This document shows positions 11,901 to 23,104 of a DNA stretch of 64,000 bases, one piece after another. The notes beneath the pieces were generated by a model that was not told the origin of the DNA, did no database searches, and saw only the letters and a list, made by a program, of their open reading frames with translations. The stretch covers positions 1,302,001-1,366,000 of the forward strand of contig JACGCM010000004.1 in NCBI GenBank assembly GCA_014058105.1, read 5' to 3'. How positions within the stretch are numbered: position 1 is the stretch's first letter; every line of letters begins with the position of its first letter. Source of the DNA: Kingdonia uniflora. Taxonomy: Eukaryota; Streptophyta; Magnoliopsida; Ranunculales; Circaeasteraceae. A program made the translations under genes and the position numbers.

Positions 11901-13305
11901 AGCTTTGTTCCTTCCTGAGCAACTGTATCTAACAATGATTATTTCCTCGTAACCTGAGATTTAGGACCTATCATTCATAATACATTATCATCAGCAGAGC
12001 AACATACAATTATAACATATCAATTTTATACATTATACATTGTTATATTTACTTTGTTTTACAGTTCTAAGCAGAAGTTCCATGGGTTCTTCGTCATCTC
12101 TCTGAAGGCATTCACCCTTTACCCATATCATATTATCATTCCAAGGCCGACCTGCTGAGTTCAGATCGAAGAAACGAGGCCGAGTCGAGATCATAAAAAA
12201 ATATGCCCCTCCATTTACAAAAATGTTGTTTACCCCATAAAGCTGCAAACACATCTTCAGGAGATATCTTCCTCTCAATCTCATTTAGCTCCCACCACTT
12301 ATTCAAAAATTCACAAACACTTATCACCTTCCACATGTTCTCGTTCAACTGAACAGGACATGCCCCAATGATGTTCATTATCTCTTTCGCAAAATTGCTA
12401 AGGGGAAGACTCAACCCGTACTCCAACTGAGATAAGTAACACAAAAAACTCTCTGCCAGGTCACCCTGGACGTTTCCATCGAAGTATTCTAGAGAGATCG
12501 ATTCGTCTATACCCTTATCTCTTTTCTACTTTTCCAAATCAGCCAACAAATAAAAATATTACTTTCTCGTTATTACAGTGCAACCCCTAAATTGCCTACC
12601 AGCGTGTTCTACTCAACTACCCCATCTACCCCTACAGAAGCCTTGGCTTTACAAAACTCGTTGAACACATCAGAATGAGAAGGATAAGTTACCAATCTTC
12701 CAGGAAAATCACAAGCTACCTATTTTTTATTTTTTATTTCTTCTTCTTCTTATAGAAGTGCTGACGTCATTTCCAAAGTTCTCGAAATTTCAAAACTTTT
12801 CAAATTAGTTTTTTCACAACAGTCACAAATAGCATTCACAAAAATAGATATTCAATTCAACTATTATGCTCATTCCATTTCTTTGAAATTATTCAAACTC
12901 ATATAATTACATACACTCATGCAATCCATATTTACATTCGTTTTATTTCTCTCGTATATAATTATACCTAAAATATCCCTAGTGTCTTGGGGAACCACAT
13001 CCGATCAGATATCCTCCAGCGATCCTCACATCTTCCAATTCAATTTCCTCTACAGCAAGTGATCTCATTGTATCTTTTCGAGCAGCAAGATCTACCACGA
13101 TTTCTCGGAACATCTCTTCGTAGAAACGACTTTCATACTCGCGTTCTCTACCAATCCCATCTAAACCTTTAACTTGAACCTCCCTCACTGGCAGCTCAGC
13201 ATTATAATCCAACAGTACAAAATTTTGTACCCGCACTTCAACTATCTTTATCGCCAACTGCCCCTCAGCGGCAATAGGAATTCTCTCAGATCGAGTCCAC
13301 ACCAT
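8940..13305 (-). pseudogene. TAT copy 1 antisense spliced gene (gypsy-type domain plus coiled coil)
   Basis: On the minus strand, opposite to gag-pol, six exon-like blocks can be read. They are: A 13305-12979 (MVWTRSERIPIAAEGQLAIK); B about 12600-12053; C 11967-11465; D 11380-10961; E 10831-10730 (102 bp); F 10373-8940. Introns C/D and D/E and the donor of E have GT..AG ends. The B/C introns in both copies start and end at homologous bases. Block B (YLSQLEYGLSLPLSNFAKE, EIMNIIGACPVQLNENMW) resembles the plant 'putative gypsy type transposon' domain family (Pfam Transposase_28 by eye). Blocks C-F are lysine/glutamate-rich coiled coil. Stops and one lost acceptor (TG at 10374) mark it as decayed. 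Copy 2 has the same structure at 24719-29938. The function is unknown. Confidence 0.75.
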
Positions 13306-13342
13306 TATTATTTCATTTCACCTGTTTGAAACATATTCCCGA

Positions 13343-13353
13343 CTTATTTATAC
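13343..13353 (-). promoter_or_regulatory. TATA box of antisense gene, copy 1
   Basis: Read on the minus strand this is GTATAAATAAG, about 45 bp before the antisense ATG at 13305. Copy 2 has CATAAATAG at the equivalent spacing (24674-24682). Confidence 0.55.
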
Positions 13354-13800
13354 ATTTTTGCTACCAATTTCCCACAGTTTGGGACATTATCCTATTATCT
13401 CATAACAGAAACCCTAGTATCTTGAGAAAAGTTATTTGAACATATCTCTCCATATCGACCTCAGTCATTTCATCCTATTCCAAATTAAGCTTATTCATTC
13501 CAAGTCTAGTATTCCCAAATGACCTCTCTGAGATCGATCTTTCATTCTAAAATTTCTACAATTTTCTCTCCCCCAATTTTTCAGTCCCCAGGTCGAACAT
13601 CGTATTTAACACATATTTTTACATTGCAAACATATTTTAAGCAGTTCGATTATTACAAAAAATAAAATTTTTATCATACATTTCATTTCATCCAATATTC
13701 GAGAGTCTTCAGATCATACAGCTCAATTTTTAGAGTTATTCTATTTTATATAAACACATAGTTTGGATAACAAATTTTATTCATCTCGAATCAAATTATA

Positions 13801-13985
13801 GGTATTTTACAGATAACATATCCTTGAAGTGCTTTTAAAGATAGCAAATCTTCCAAGTACTTAGACATCAGGTACTTTACAGATAACAAGTCTTTCAAGT
13901 ACTCAGACATTAGGTACTTTACAGATAACAAGTTTTTCAAGTGCTTTTACAGCTAACAAGTCTTTTAGGCACTCTGAAATGTTAA
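13801..13985 (-). repeat. Tandem repeat upstream of antisense gene, copy 1
   Basis: At least four degenerate copies of a unit of about 42 bp containing TTTACAGATAACAAGTCTTT (clear starts at 13871 and 13913). A related array stands at the same relative position in copy 2 (24103-24250). It lies between the two antisense transcription units. The remainder of 13306-14361 shows no other gene. Confidence 0.8.
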
Positions 13986-14361
13986 ATCCTGCAGTTCGTT
14001 CTAATTCAGTGATGTTTCACTCTGATGCAAAGCAGACATTGGAACCAATGAATATCATCCCTCCCATGAGTTTGGTCGAAGTCTAGTTGAACTTCAAATG
14101 GAAACTATGAAAGATAAGAAATAAGTGCTTGGACCAACTCTTCAAACAAAAGGTCTTCCCAGCTCAAAGAAATGATGGAAGTGCAAAAGCAGACTTCCAT
14201 TATCCGTCACCTCCAGCACAACCACCGTTACCTCGTCTAGAGCTACCACCTCTGTAGAGTTGGTAGAGATGAAGAGGGTCCGACCTTAGAATCCAAGCCA
14301 ACTTAAAAAATTAGCATAACAGCCCAACAATTACGCCTATCCCTGCATCTATCTCTACAAC

Positions 14362-14613
14362 CTATTCATCTGCAGAGATGCGGAGACAAACCCAACGTTG
14401 CTTGCCTGTCACGACAATATAATGAAATCTCTACTTACAGTAAAAATCCTCCTCAGCTTCAGCCGCTTTATCTTCCGACATTCCTTGATACGTCGGAGGA
14501 ACAGGAACGGGAGTAGGCATCTCCAAGGACTGATCCCTGAAATATTTTAACTTTAACCTCTACATTTCAGCAGCAATTCTCTCTTCAAGAACCATTCTCT
14601 TGGTCTTCACCAT
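14362..14613 (-). pseudogene. TAT copy 1 small antisense ORF, broken
   Basis: On the minus strand an ATG at 14613 opens MVKTKRMVLEERIAAEM, interrupted by a stop, then continues RLKLKYFRDQSLEMPTPVP and VPPTYQGMSEDKAAEAEEDF to a stop near 14362. The same protein is open in copy 2 at 23452-23673. The conserved part is a basic amphipathic N-terminus followed by a proline-rich segment and an acidic patch. No family is recognised. Two in-frame stops make this copy non-functional. Confidence 0.6.
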
Positions 14614-14680
14614 CTTCAAAACTTTATAGAATTTTAAAACAAAAGAAGCATAATTTATCACAAACCTCAGTACGTGCACC

Positions 14681-14690
14681 ATTTATATAA
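14681..14690 (-). promoter_or_regulatory. TATA box of small antisense ORF, copy 1
   Basis: TTATATAAAT on the minus strand, about 68 bp before the ATG at 14613. Copy 2 has the same box at nearly the same spacing (23373-23383, about 70 bp). Confidence 0.55.
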
Positions 14691-14797
14691 CCCTACATTT
14701 ATTGTGCGGGAACATTTTTCCAAGCATCATTATTTAATACAGACAAAACTCTTCAAACCCTAGCCATCCCATACATCAATATTTAATGCACGTACAT

Positions 14798-15416
14798 TAT
14801 AGGGGCCTAACCCCCAACCTTAACCAAATCAAGCTGTTTCTTAGATTAAACTACCTCCATGTCAGACTCACGCATTCTCCACATGACTTTAATAGTCAAC
14901 ATTGCTACTTACTCCACAAACTTTTGAAGAACGTGGGTCGAGCTTAAACAAAAAAAAATTAACAAGTCAAAGACACCTATCTCTCACGAACTCAATAGTT
15001 ACTCGGTCAACCACCACTAACCACATTGTTCGGAGAACGTGCTTTAGCATGATGAAGAACTGCGGAGAATGCCTATATAAAGAAGAAGTTCTAGAAAAGA
15101 CAAGGACCAAAAAAATACACGATAAATCACCAAGAAAACTACATTTTAAAGATTCTCAAAAACTTCAAACTTCTTATTCATAAGATCAGGCATTTCTAAG
15201 TCAAGAGATCACTTGTAATAAGATATTAGCCTCAAACAATAAAATTCACTATTACAAAAAACCTTCAACTCGAGGTTGTGGTTTTTACCTATTTAAAGGT
15301 TTTCCACGCTAAATCACCTTTATCATTTCTTGCTTTCTATCATATTTTTATCACAGGTACTTTGGTATAAACATTAATTTCAGGCCACTCTGAGCTTATA
15401 GAATTAGGCCATTACA
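14798..15416 (+). repeat. 3' LTR of TAT copy 1
   Basis: About 619 bp. It starts TATAGGGGCC (the TG of the ancestral TGTAGGGACC is mutated) and ends GGCCATTACA. It aligns along its length with both LTRs of copy 2. CCTATATAAAG near 15072 is the likely sense-strand TATA box. No convincing polypurine tract remains just before it. Confidence 0.9.
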
Positions 15417-16014
15417 AGATCAACCTGTAAAGAAGAATAAACAGATATGAACAATTTGGCAAAATAATTTTTCAATAAGAGCTTCAATTACTAGATTGAT
15501 TGATTTCAATTAAATTCCTCTTTCAAAACCTAAGTTATAGCTTACAAACTTGGATTATTTTATCTTGTTTAGCCTTACCCTTTTATGAAGGTTACAAGCT
15601 TCCTAGTTACAAAATAAGATAATTATGCCCTTAAACGTACTAAAATAAAAAGTATTCGCAATTGTCGTTTAAACAAACCTATAGGTCATTCGAATGACTG
15701 GTTCAATTAAGCTAAGAAACTAAGGCAGATAGAATTGGTCTTCTGGAACCCAGAGTAGTTTGAACGACTCTAAATTTCGTTCAAATGATATGGTAAATTA
15801 TGCCCAGAAATTAAGACATCTTGAATCCCTTTTTTGGTCTTCTACTCGTTCGAATGGCTCCAAAGCTCATTCCAACGACCTTAGAAAATAAGCCTAGAAA
15901 CAGTAACAAAAGTTTGGCTTTACTTTTACTTCTATCTCGTTCGAATAGCCCCAAGGCTTGTTCAAACAACTTAACATCTTTTTAAGAGGATGAATGTCTA
16001 GATCCTCCGGGATC
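15417..16014. repeat. Dispersed LTR-like repeat with TTCGAA motifs
   Basis: This stretch shares GAGCTTCAATTACT, an AATCCAATTGAATT-like block, CTTGGATT and 'ATGAAGGTTACAAG' landmarks with 61905-62660, in the same order. It contains a series of TTCGAA palindromes and one-step decayed forms. It has no coding potential and looks like a solo LTR or LTR remnant. Its ends are not defined. Confidence 0.6.
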
Positions 16015-16044
16015 AGTATGATAGCAATGGATTATTTGGTATAA

Positions 16045-16763
16045 ATTAAGCAATTGAAGTGAATGAAGTAGCTAGTTCTATCAAATCTGCTAGGCAAAGG
16101 GAGAAAGCACATTTAAAGATTGAAAGAGAAGAATGTTATACTACGATATGCAGGTCTAAAAGACGTAATTTGATAATGCTTCATTCTTTTATACAGTTAT
16201 ACAACAAAATAAGATAATTTAAACATATTTTGTGAAAATATTTTTATTATAAGAAGCTTGTAAAGCACACACTTACTTATGTTATCATTCTTTGCATTAT
16301 TCTATCATTTATGAAATGCAGATTATTCCAAGTAAGCTAGCAGAGAAAGTTGATCTCATAAGCAAGCCTTATGTGAAGCTTTAAGATCCGCATGGTAATT
16401 CATGGCCCATAAAAATTTTGATCCTGGGTGATGGTCGTTTTAGTATAGGAAAGGGCTTGATCAAATTCTAGGATACAAACAGACTAGCAGTAGGGGACAC
16501 CTACGAATTTCAGTTTCTTAAAGGGAAAGGCAATATGGTAAAGGTTGATATCTTCTGAAGCGTTAGGAATCCTATAGTTACTACTGTAAAACTTATTACT
16601 AGAAGTAAGAAATCATGCAATAAGGTGGAAAAAGTGATCATTGATTTGGTGAATGAAGTGACTCCAATCAATTTAGATGATTATTCGTCAAAGTGGAGAA
16701 AAAAATATGCCCCAAATCCAATTAATATTTATAAGAACCTGAAAGCATTGGTTCCATCATGTC
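16045..16763 (+). pseudogene. B3-domain (REM-like) gene, first part, pseudogene
   Basis: A linker exon (about 16045-16175, EVASSIKSARQREKAHLKIE) is followed by an intron ending TTTATGAAATGCAG at about 16320. A B3 DNA-binding domain follows: IIPSKLAEKV, KPYVKL, DPHGNSWPIKI, LGDGRFSIGKGLIKF and NRLAVGDTYEFQFLKG (16321-16550). The pattern 'P-G-W ... G-W-F ... L-GD-F' is that of plant B3/REM factors, which bind DNA in the nucleus. Stops replace residues at about 16381 (VKL-stop-DP), in place of the conserved W (IKF-stop-DT), and at 16557. The linker runs to 16763, where Copia-A interrupts it; the gene resumes at 40072. Confidence 0.8.
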
Positions 16764-16768
16764 AAGGT

Positions 16769-17032
16769 TGTTGAGCCACACCGTGGAAGCTAACCACAGA
16801 TTCGATCCGATTAACGATGAACAAACTAAAGGAATAAATACAATTACAAGAGAACACATATTTAATGTGGCTTGACAAATTACTTACGACCATACAAAAT
16901 AGAGAAAGAGTTTTTTTTAATGATCTGAGGTTACAATCAAAAACCAATTTGAGATTTCTCAAAGCTTTTCTCTCAAAAGATTCCTCACAAATAGATCTCA
17001 CTAAGAGTGGCTACCAAATACCCTAAGTCTTC
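16769..17032 (-). repeat. Truncated 3' LTR of Copia-A
   Basis: TGTTGAGCCACACCGTGGAA at the left end matches the start of 39522-40066, and similarity continues to TAAGTCTTCCTTA at about 17032. There it runs straight into the RNase H coding sequence. About 280 bp of LTR is lost. Confidence 0.85.
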
Positions 17033-17119
17033 CTTACCAAATTTTAAACCAATACCCATAGTACCTTTGATATACTGTAGAATCCATTTTATAGCTTCCC
17101 AATGATCTCTTCCCGGATC

Positions 17120-17173
<54 letters not shown>

Positions 17174-17722
17174 ACTAACCATACCAACAACTTGTGAAAT
17201 ATCTAGCCGAGTATATGCCATATCATACATCAAGCTACCAACAATGGTAGTATAAGGAATTTGACTTATATAATCGTGTTCCTCATCGGTTCTTGGAGAC
17301 ATAGAAGCCTTAAGCTTAAAATGAAGAGCAAGGGGCGTAGTTACAGGCTTTGTGTTACTATCAATACCAAATTTGTGAAGTACCTTCCTCATGTATATCG
17401 TCTGAGAGAGATGCATCATTCCTATCTTTATATCTCTACGAATCTCCATGCCAAGAATCATTTTTGCATCACCCAGATCCTTCATTTTAAATTCTTCACC
17501 CATTTTCTTCTTCAACTTGTTAATCTCGTTTTTGTGCTTGCACGCAATAAGTATATCATCCATATACAAAAGCAAGTAAATAAAGGACCTGTCATGTAGC
17601 TTTCGTAAGTAGAGAAAGTGGTCATAATAACTCCGTTTGTACTTTTGCCCAATCATAATTTGATCAAACCCTTTGTTTAATTGTCTTAAAGACTTCTTCA
17701 AACCTCACAATGATCTCTTGAA
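17020..17722 (-). pseudogene. Copia-A reverse transcriptase C-terminal half
   Basis: Reading leftward from 17722: KRSL, a stop in place of the usual tyrosine, GLKKSLRQLN, the catalytic box LYMDDILIA, FKMKDLGDAKMILGMEI, IPYTTIVGSLMYDMAYTRLD and HWEAIKWILQYIKGT. These are the diagnostic motifs of copia RT and its RNase H connection. The stretch 16985-17701 is one open frame of 238 residues, long for such an old copy. It contains an in-frame TA-repeat expansion (17117-17170). Confidence 0.9.
17117..17170. repeat. (TA)n microsatellite inside copia RT
   Basis: An uninterrupted TA array of over 50 bp encodes alternating Ile-Tyr on the minus strand, between VSRY and HDPGRDHWEA. It preserves the reading frame. 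Confidence 0.95.
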
Positions 17723-17727
17723 CCTAT

Positions 17728-20700
17728 TGTCACGCCCCAAAATCCGATAATCGGTACCTGGATCAATTTCTCATATTCGAGGATGTGCAGGTCGGGGAAT
17801 CCAAAGATTCTCCCCAAAAACAACTGAGCCGTAGACAAATTCTGGCCCAGTCGTTCACTTAGCAATACATCAGAGTAATAAGGAATATAAAATAAAAACA
17901 GCGGAAGACTAAGAAGCAAAATCTAAGCATAAGATTCTACAAACCTCTACGCAGCGAACCCAAAAGTAATAACTGGATAATGAGCCTCCAACTCAGCTCT
18001 CCAAGGATCACCACAGCAGCAGATAAAACCTGAAACAACCTGTCACTAAAAGGGGGATGCAAGAGTGAGCAAACAACGAGCTCACTAACTCCCAAGAATT
18101 GCTAAACGATTATACTAACCAATGAGATAGATATAAATATTAATGATAATATGATATAATAATTGTTAATGATAAATAATATATATCTACCAAGATGTCT
18201 AAAAGGTGCCTAATAGATATACATATATATACTAACTCTATTGAATCTATCTATAAAATATACCTCGTGCAAAGGAGTGCTAATATTATAAATACGCTCC
18301 AGTCACAAGGACTACTAACTATACTCTAATCACTATCGTGGCCCTCGGAATATTATAACTACGTTCCAGTCACAAGGACTACTAACCAACCTTAGGAATA
18401 CAATAACACACGAGGGTAAACGACCCTCGGCCAACAACAATCCAACAGGGTTACCCAAACCCCAGCCAAGCATAACCCTGAAGCTATCACAAGCTAAGCG
18501 AGATCGCCCACAACCAGATACCAGCCTAAAGTTCACAACAACCAACCAGACTAATTAACCTAATAAATTACCCAGACACAGAAGAGGGTGGGAAGAGATG
18601 CAGATAGGAGAGGAGTATGTAGAAGGAAGATGAATCTAATTACACCGCAAATCAATTAGGAGAATAAGAATTTAATAAGCGAAGAAGAATATGATGAACT
18701 AGGATAATCCCATAATTATCCCAATGCAATGATATGTTATAATGATGATATGATGGAATGAGATAATCTTATGATTATCCCAAGTGCAGAAGATTCTGAA
18801 TTAAACATAATGCAGAAAGGGTTAAGGATTTCTATCACAAGAACCTACGAATTGGAAGTATGCAGAGATGCAATGATATGCTTAATAATGGTGATAATGA
18901 TGATGATGATGCAGAATGATTTAGTGATGTCAACCCAAAGGGCTATCCCCCAAGACTAAAGTGGGCTGACAACCGCTAAAAAAGGATTTACCTTACCGGA
19001 TATTGTTGGATACAAGGGTACGATGTACTGCACTAGCTCGACCAGATTATGAGAATGTTACATCAATCTATCAAATCCCACGGAGCCAACGTCCGAACTA
19101 TATATACATTCCAAGGCATTTCAACCACCAGGATAAGCCCTGTACTGGATTGTAAATACTATCTCATACCATCCCACACTCCCGAATGGGTGACTAGGTA
19201 TAATAGTATCCATCCTGGACCCACCTTCTATTTTAACCCGATTGAGGAATCCCCGAACCTCTCGAGGGTCAGCCGATGCGGAGTTATTTATGTATCCGAT
19301 CGCAATAAGATAAGGAGAATATACTATCTATGGATGTGAGTAAAAATCTTAAAGACTGAAAAACAACCACTGCTAATACAGCCAGCACACAATAGGATAA
19401 CCACTTGCCTGAGAGCGTGGTAACCAAAACGAATACAGATGCCCTCCTGTGACTCAGTTGCACCATCTAAACCTAGATGAAACAGTAACTTAACTGCCAC
19501 AACATCTAAACAACATCAGTCTCAAAGATTCCTCAAGCAATATGATTACCATCAAGTGTTATAGTGCTCTAGCTGTCAAAACAGACTAGTACTCATGGAG
19601 TGACGTACAAGTGTCCAACAAGTAGCCAACAATCCCCAATAACAGAACTGCCTCACAATCCTCCTAATAATGTACATAAGTCACCAGTACGAATGTACAG
19701 GAACCAGATTCAACAAGAGGTTTTAGCCGCATTCCAACATCTCGGGTGATGTACCACTTCATAAACCACCTGGCTCAGCCACATACCTCACTGATCCATG
19801 TTGTCTCGCTGCCTCCTAGATGACGGAAGGGAGCACAGCTCTAACAGCCTCATCCCGGGGAAAGAAGGCTTACGGGTAAGCTCTATTAACTCTAAGAATC
19901 ATGAGGACAATAAGAGTCACAACACGATAAGCAAACAATCCTAAGGCAAACTATCAGAAGTTCAACATCCACGACCAACCACCACGAATAAGTCATCTGC
20001 TCACCACCAACAACTAACAGTCCAGGAGATTCCACACTCCCATATGGAATCCAACATTCCAAACAACCACCAACCACAATGACAGTGCTCAAGGACCAAG
20101 CCTCCCTCGAGAACACAGAGTACACCTAGACTAGTCCTAAGACTAATCAAAATAATAGCATACAAGAAAATGAGCTCCAAATCGAAAACCATGTCTTACT
20201 GAAGCTATGTCACCCCAAGAATACCCTGGAACCAAGTCCAGCAACCCAGACTAACCAAGGTGTTATACTATAAGGGATAACTAAAGTCTGCAAACTATAC
20301 TTTCTAATAAGAATAGTGACTAAACCACATGTCGTCCATGAGTCTCTACTAAAAGCCAAACCTAGTTACTAGTGCCCTGAAACAAGCTGGGCAACCTAAT
20401 AACTAACCAAATATACTATACTCAATATATATTATATATATATATAAATATAGCGACGCTGAGGTATCACAGCACACTGAGAAATGCCTTTGCTCTCAAC
20501 CTCAACGAAGAAATGATTCGCAATGACCATCCATAATGAAATCGGCCTAAGAGGAATCTCAGGAGTTATCGTCACATTGACGACAACTGAGAACAACTAC
20601 CTATGACTAACCCTAGCCTACAGGTTCTATCTAGTAGCTAAACTCACATTGTCACGGGTTTTACTAGCTTATCAAACCCCTAGGTACTCTCGCCTAAGGT

Positions 20701-22192
20701 ATGCTAAACGGATAGGCCGTAAAAGTGTCCTAAGCAATTAACCCATATACTAACATAATCACGGTAATAAACATGATAAACTATGTGATACAATAACTCA
20801 TAAATCAATATAATGGTTTAGTTATTAAGGAAGATAAAACTTGCCTGACGATAATCCAAGTCCTGCGGAAATCCAACTCAGAAAATCGAACCTAGGATCG
20901 ACGACGAGGCAATCGGAACAACGAACAAGCTACCATAGCCAATAACAACAAGTAAACAATCAATTCAAGAAAATGACATCAAACCCAAACCCTAGAAATC
21001 AGACCTACGCCAAAATCGAGCGAAAAGGATGAAAAAGGAATCGGGAATCACTTGCCGAGGATAAGAGCGAAACTTGCGGCGAAGTGGGCGAAGAGTCCTC
21101 GAGTGATGGGGAAGAGTGGGTTTAGAGTATGGAGGAGAGGGGAAAAGGTTTGGGAGAGAGAAAAATAAAAGGGGGGAAGAGAGGAGAAGAAGAAATGAAG
21201 CTAAAAAGGCTGAAATCGCGCCTCTATTCGAACAGGAATTGATCTTATTCGAACAGAACTAAGTGTATTCAAACAGACAAGTGTTTTGTTCGAATATAAA
21301 GGACTCTATTCAAACAGAAAGAGTCATGTTCGAATAAAATAGGTCCTGCCCCAAAAAACCAACCCCGGAGGCACCCCGGACCACCCCGGAAACACCACGA
21401 ACCAACCCCACTACTACAAAAACACTTCTACAAGTCCAACAAGGGTTTCTCAAGATAGAAACACCACCTCTACCGCCACACGGCCACCAAAATGCCTAAA
21501 CCCCCAAAAAGGAATATTTTCATTGGGAAACTCTGGAAACCTGCCGGCCAATCCAACGGCTCACCGGAACCACCCCAAACCATAGGCACACTAATAAAAC
21601 ATCACTACCAAACTTTTTAGGGGTTCCTGAGGTCTAAACACCACCTCCACAGCCTAATGGCCACCGGAACTCCTAAAACCCAGAAAAAGGAATCTAACGG
21701 CTAGAAACTTATCCGAAAGGAATAAATGGATGCGTAATGGATAGAAAAGACTCATAAGGAATAATATACAAATGTGTGACATGTTGGAGTGTATATGGAA
21801 GCTTAACAGAAGACAGAAGGAATCTTTTATGAAGAAATGGACAGAAAGAAAGAAAATGGACAAAAAGGAATAAAAATGGACGGCAGGAATCCGACAAGCC
21901 AGATAGGAGGGGAAGCCTCAAGGAAGCCCAAATCTACCCTAGGATTTCCTAAGATCACACCACACCACCATACAACAATATCACACAACCACCAAACCAC
22001 AACGGGTACCCAAAACCAAAACATAAACACTTTCGCCCCGAAACCACCGAAACCAACAGAACTACCAAAAGGAATCTAATACAAACCTACCAAAAGAAAT
22101 AACACGGATGCATAACGAATAAAAATATATGAATAATAGTAACAATACTTAATAATAAACAAAAAAATACCCTAAAATTCCGGGACATTACA
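17728..22192. mobile_element. Solo LTR of a long-LTR retrotransposon, 4465 bp
   Basis: The segment starts TGTCACGCCCCAAAATCC and ends ATTCCGGGACATTACA, i.e. TG..CA ends with short inverted similarity, typical of plant gypsy LTRs. The flanks CCTAT (17723-17727) and TTTAT (22193-22197) act as a degraded 5 bp target duplication. Removing the segment plus one flank copy rejoins the Copia-A RT in frame (VYK then FKRSL). No gag or pol similarity and no second LTR are visible, so it is most simply a solo LTR. It contains a 66 bp direct repeat (near 18290-18390) and a cluster of TTCGAA motifs (21225-21340). Confidence 0.75.
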
Positions 22193-22490
22193 TTTATACA
22201 CATAATCTTCATTTCTAGCAACTTAAAACACACTCGACTGAGTCATATTGATGTCTTCCTTAAAATTTCATGTAAGAATATTGTCCTAACATAAAGTTGT
22301 TGTAACTCAAATTAAATTGCGCCACCAAGGACAAAATGATACGAATGGAGGAGTATTTCACCACTGGAGAAAAAACTTCATTATAATTAATCCCCTCCCA
22401 TTGAGCATAGCCTTTGGCTACGAGTCTTACCTTGAAGTGTATATAATAATCTTGAGATCCTTGATTATTTATGTAGACCCACTTATAACC
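22193..22490 (-). pseudogene. Copia-A RT middle fragment
   Basis: Reading leftward from 22490: GYKWVYINNQGS, matching the copia 'G(C)KWVYK' motif. The RT body follows in shifting frames to EDINMTQSS and NEDYVYK at 22193. It bridges the fragment at 36711-37240 (separated by TAT copy 2) and the one at 17020-17722 (separated by the solo LTR). Confidence 0.85.
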
Positions 22491-23104
22491 TGCAATGGCC
22501 TAATTATGTAATCTCGAAATGGCTCAGAATTAGCTCTTACACTAATGTTCCTGTGACAAAAACTAATATGAAATAAGAAACGACACAGGTGATTTAGCGT
22601 AGAAAACTTTTGAATCGGTAAAAAACTACAACCTTGAGTTGAGGGTTTTTATAATAGTGTTTTTTATTGCTTGAGACTGATATCTTATTACAAGTGATCT
22701 CTCAAACTAGAAATGTTTGATCTTGAAAATAAGAAGTTTGGGTATTTGAGAATCTAGAAAATGTAGTTTCATGGCAATTTCTCGTATATTTTTCTAGTCC
22801 TTGTTTCTTCTAGAACTTTTTCTTTATATAGGCTCTCTCTGTAGTTCTTTATCATGCTGAAGCACGTTCTCCGAACAATATGGTAAGTGGTGATTAACTG
22901 AGTAACTGTCGAGCTCGTGAGAGATATGTGTCTTTGACTTGTTCATATTTTTCTGTTGAGCTCAACCCACGTTCAACATTAGTTCGTGGCATAGGTGTTA
23001 ATGCTGATTGTTTATGCCATATGTGGACTGCATGAATTTGATATGAAGCTAGTTCAAACTGGAAATAACTTGAATTGGGTTAGATTGAGGGATAGTTCCC
23101 TAGA
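22491..23104 (-). repeat. 3' LTR of TAT copy 2
   Basis: Begins TGCAATGGCC at 22491 and ends TCCCTAGA at 23104 (plus-strand reading). It aligns with 36096-36710. Just to its right, GCCCCCTCGC read on the minus strand gives the G-rich tract GCGAGGGGGC, a plausible polypurine tract. Confidence 0.93.

Larger units (their letters stand above)
2436..15416 (+). mobile_element. TAT-type Ty3/gypsy retrotransposon, copy 1
   Basis: The element has a truncated 5' LTR (2436-2655), a primer-binding site, gag, protease, RT, RNase H, a second RNase H and integrase on the plus strand up to about 8380. About 6.4 kb of extra sequence follows, with two antisense reading frames, then a complete 3' LTR (14798-15416). 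A gypsy-order pol with a second archaeal-type RNase H and a long extra region before the 3' LTR is the hallmark of the plant TAT/Ogre group. It is homologous throughout to the element at 22491-36710. Many stops show it is inactive. No target duplication can be tested because the left LTR end is lost. Confidence 0.9.

Noticed and set aside
17261..17599. 112-residue plus-strand frame
   Set aside because: Shadow of the copia RT encoded on the minus strand.
18333..20192. Open frames within the 4.46 kb solo LTR
   Set aside because: Short, on mixed strands, with no domain; the segment is explained as an LTR.
17728..22192. Complete retrotransposon rather than solo LTR
   Set aside because: No primer site, no gag or pol similarity and no internal terminal duplication were found.
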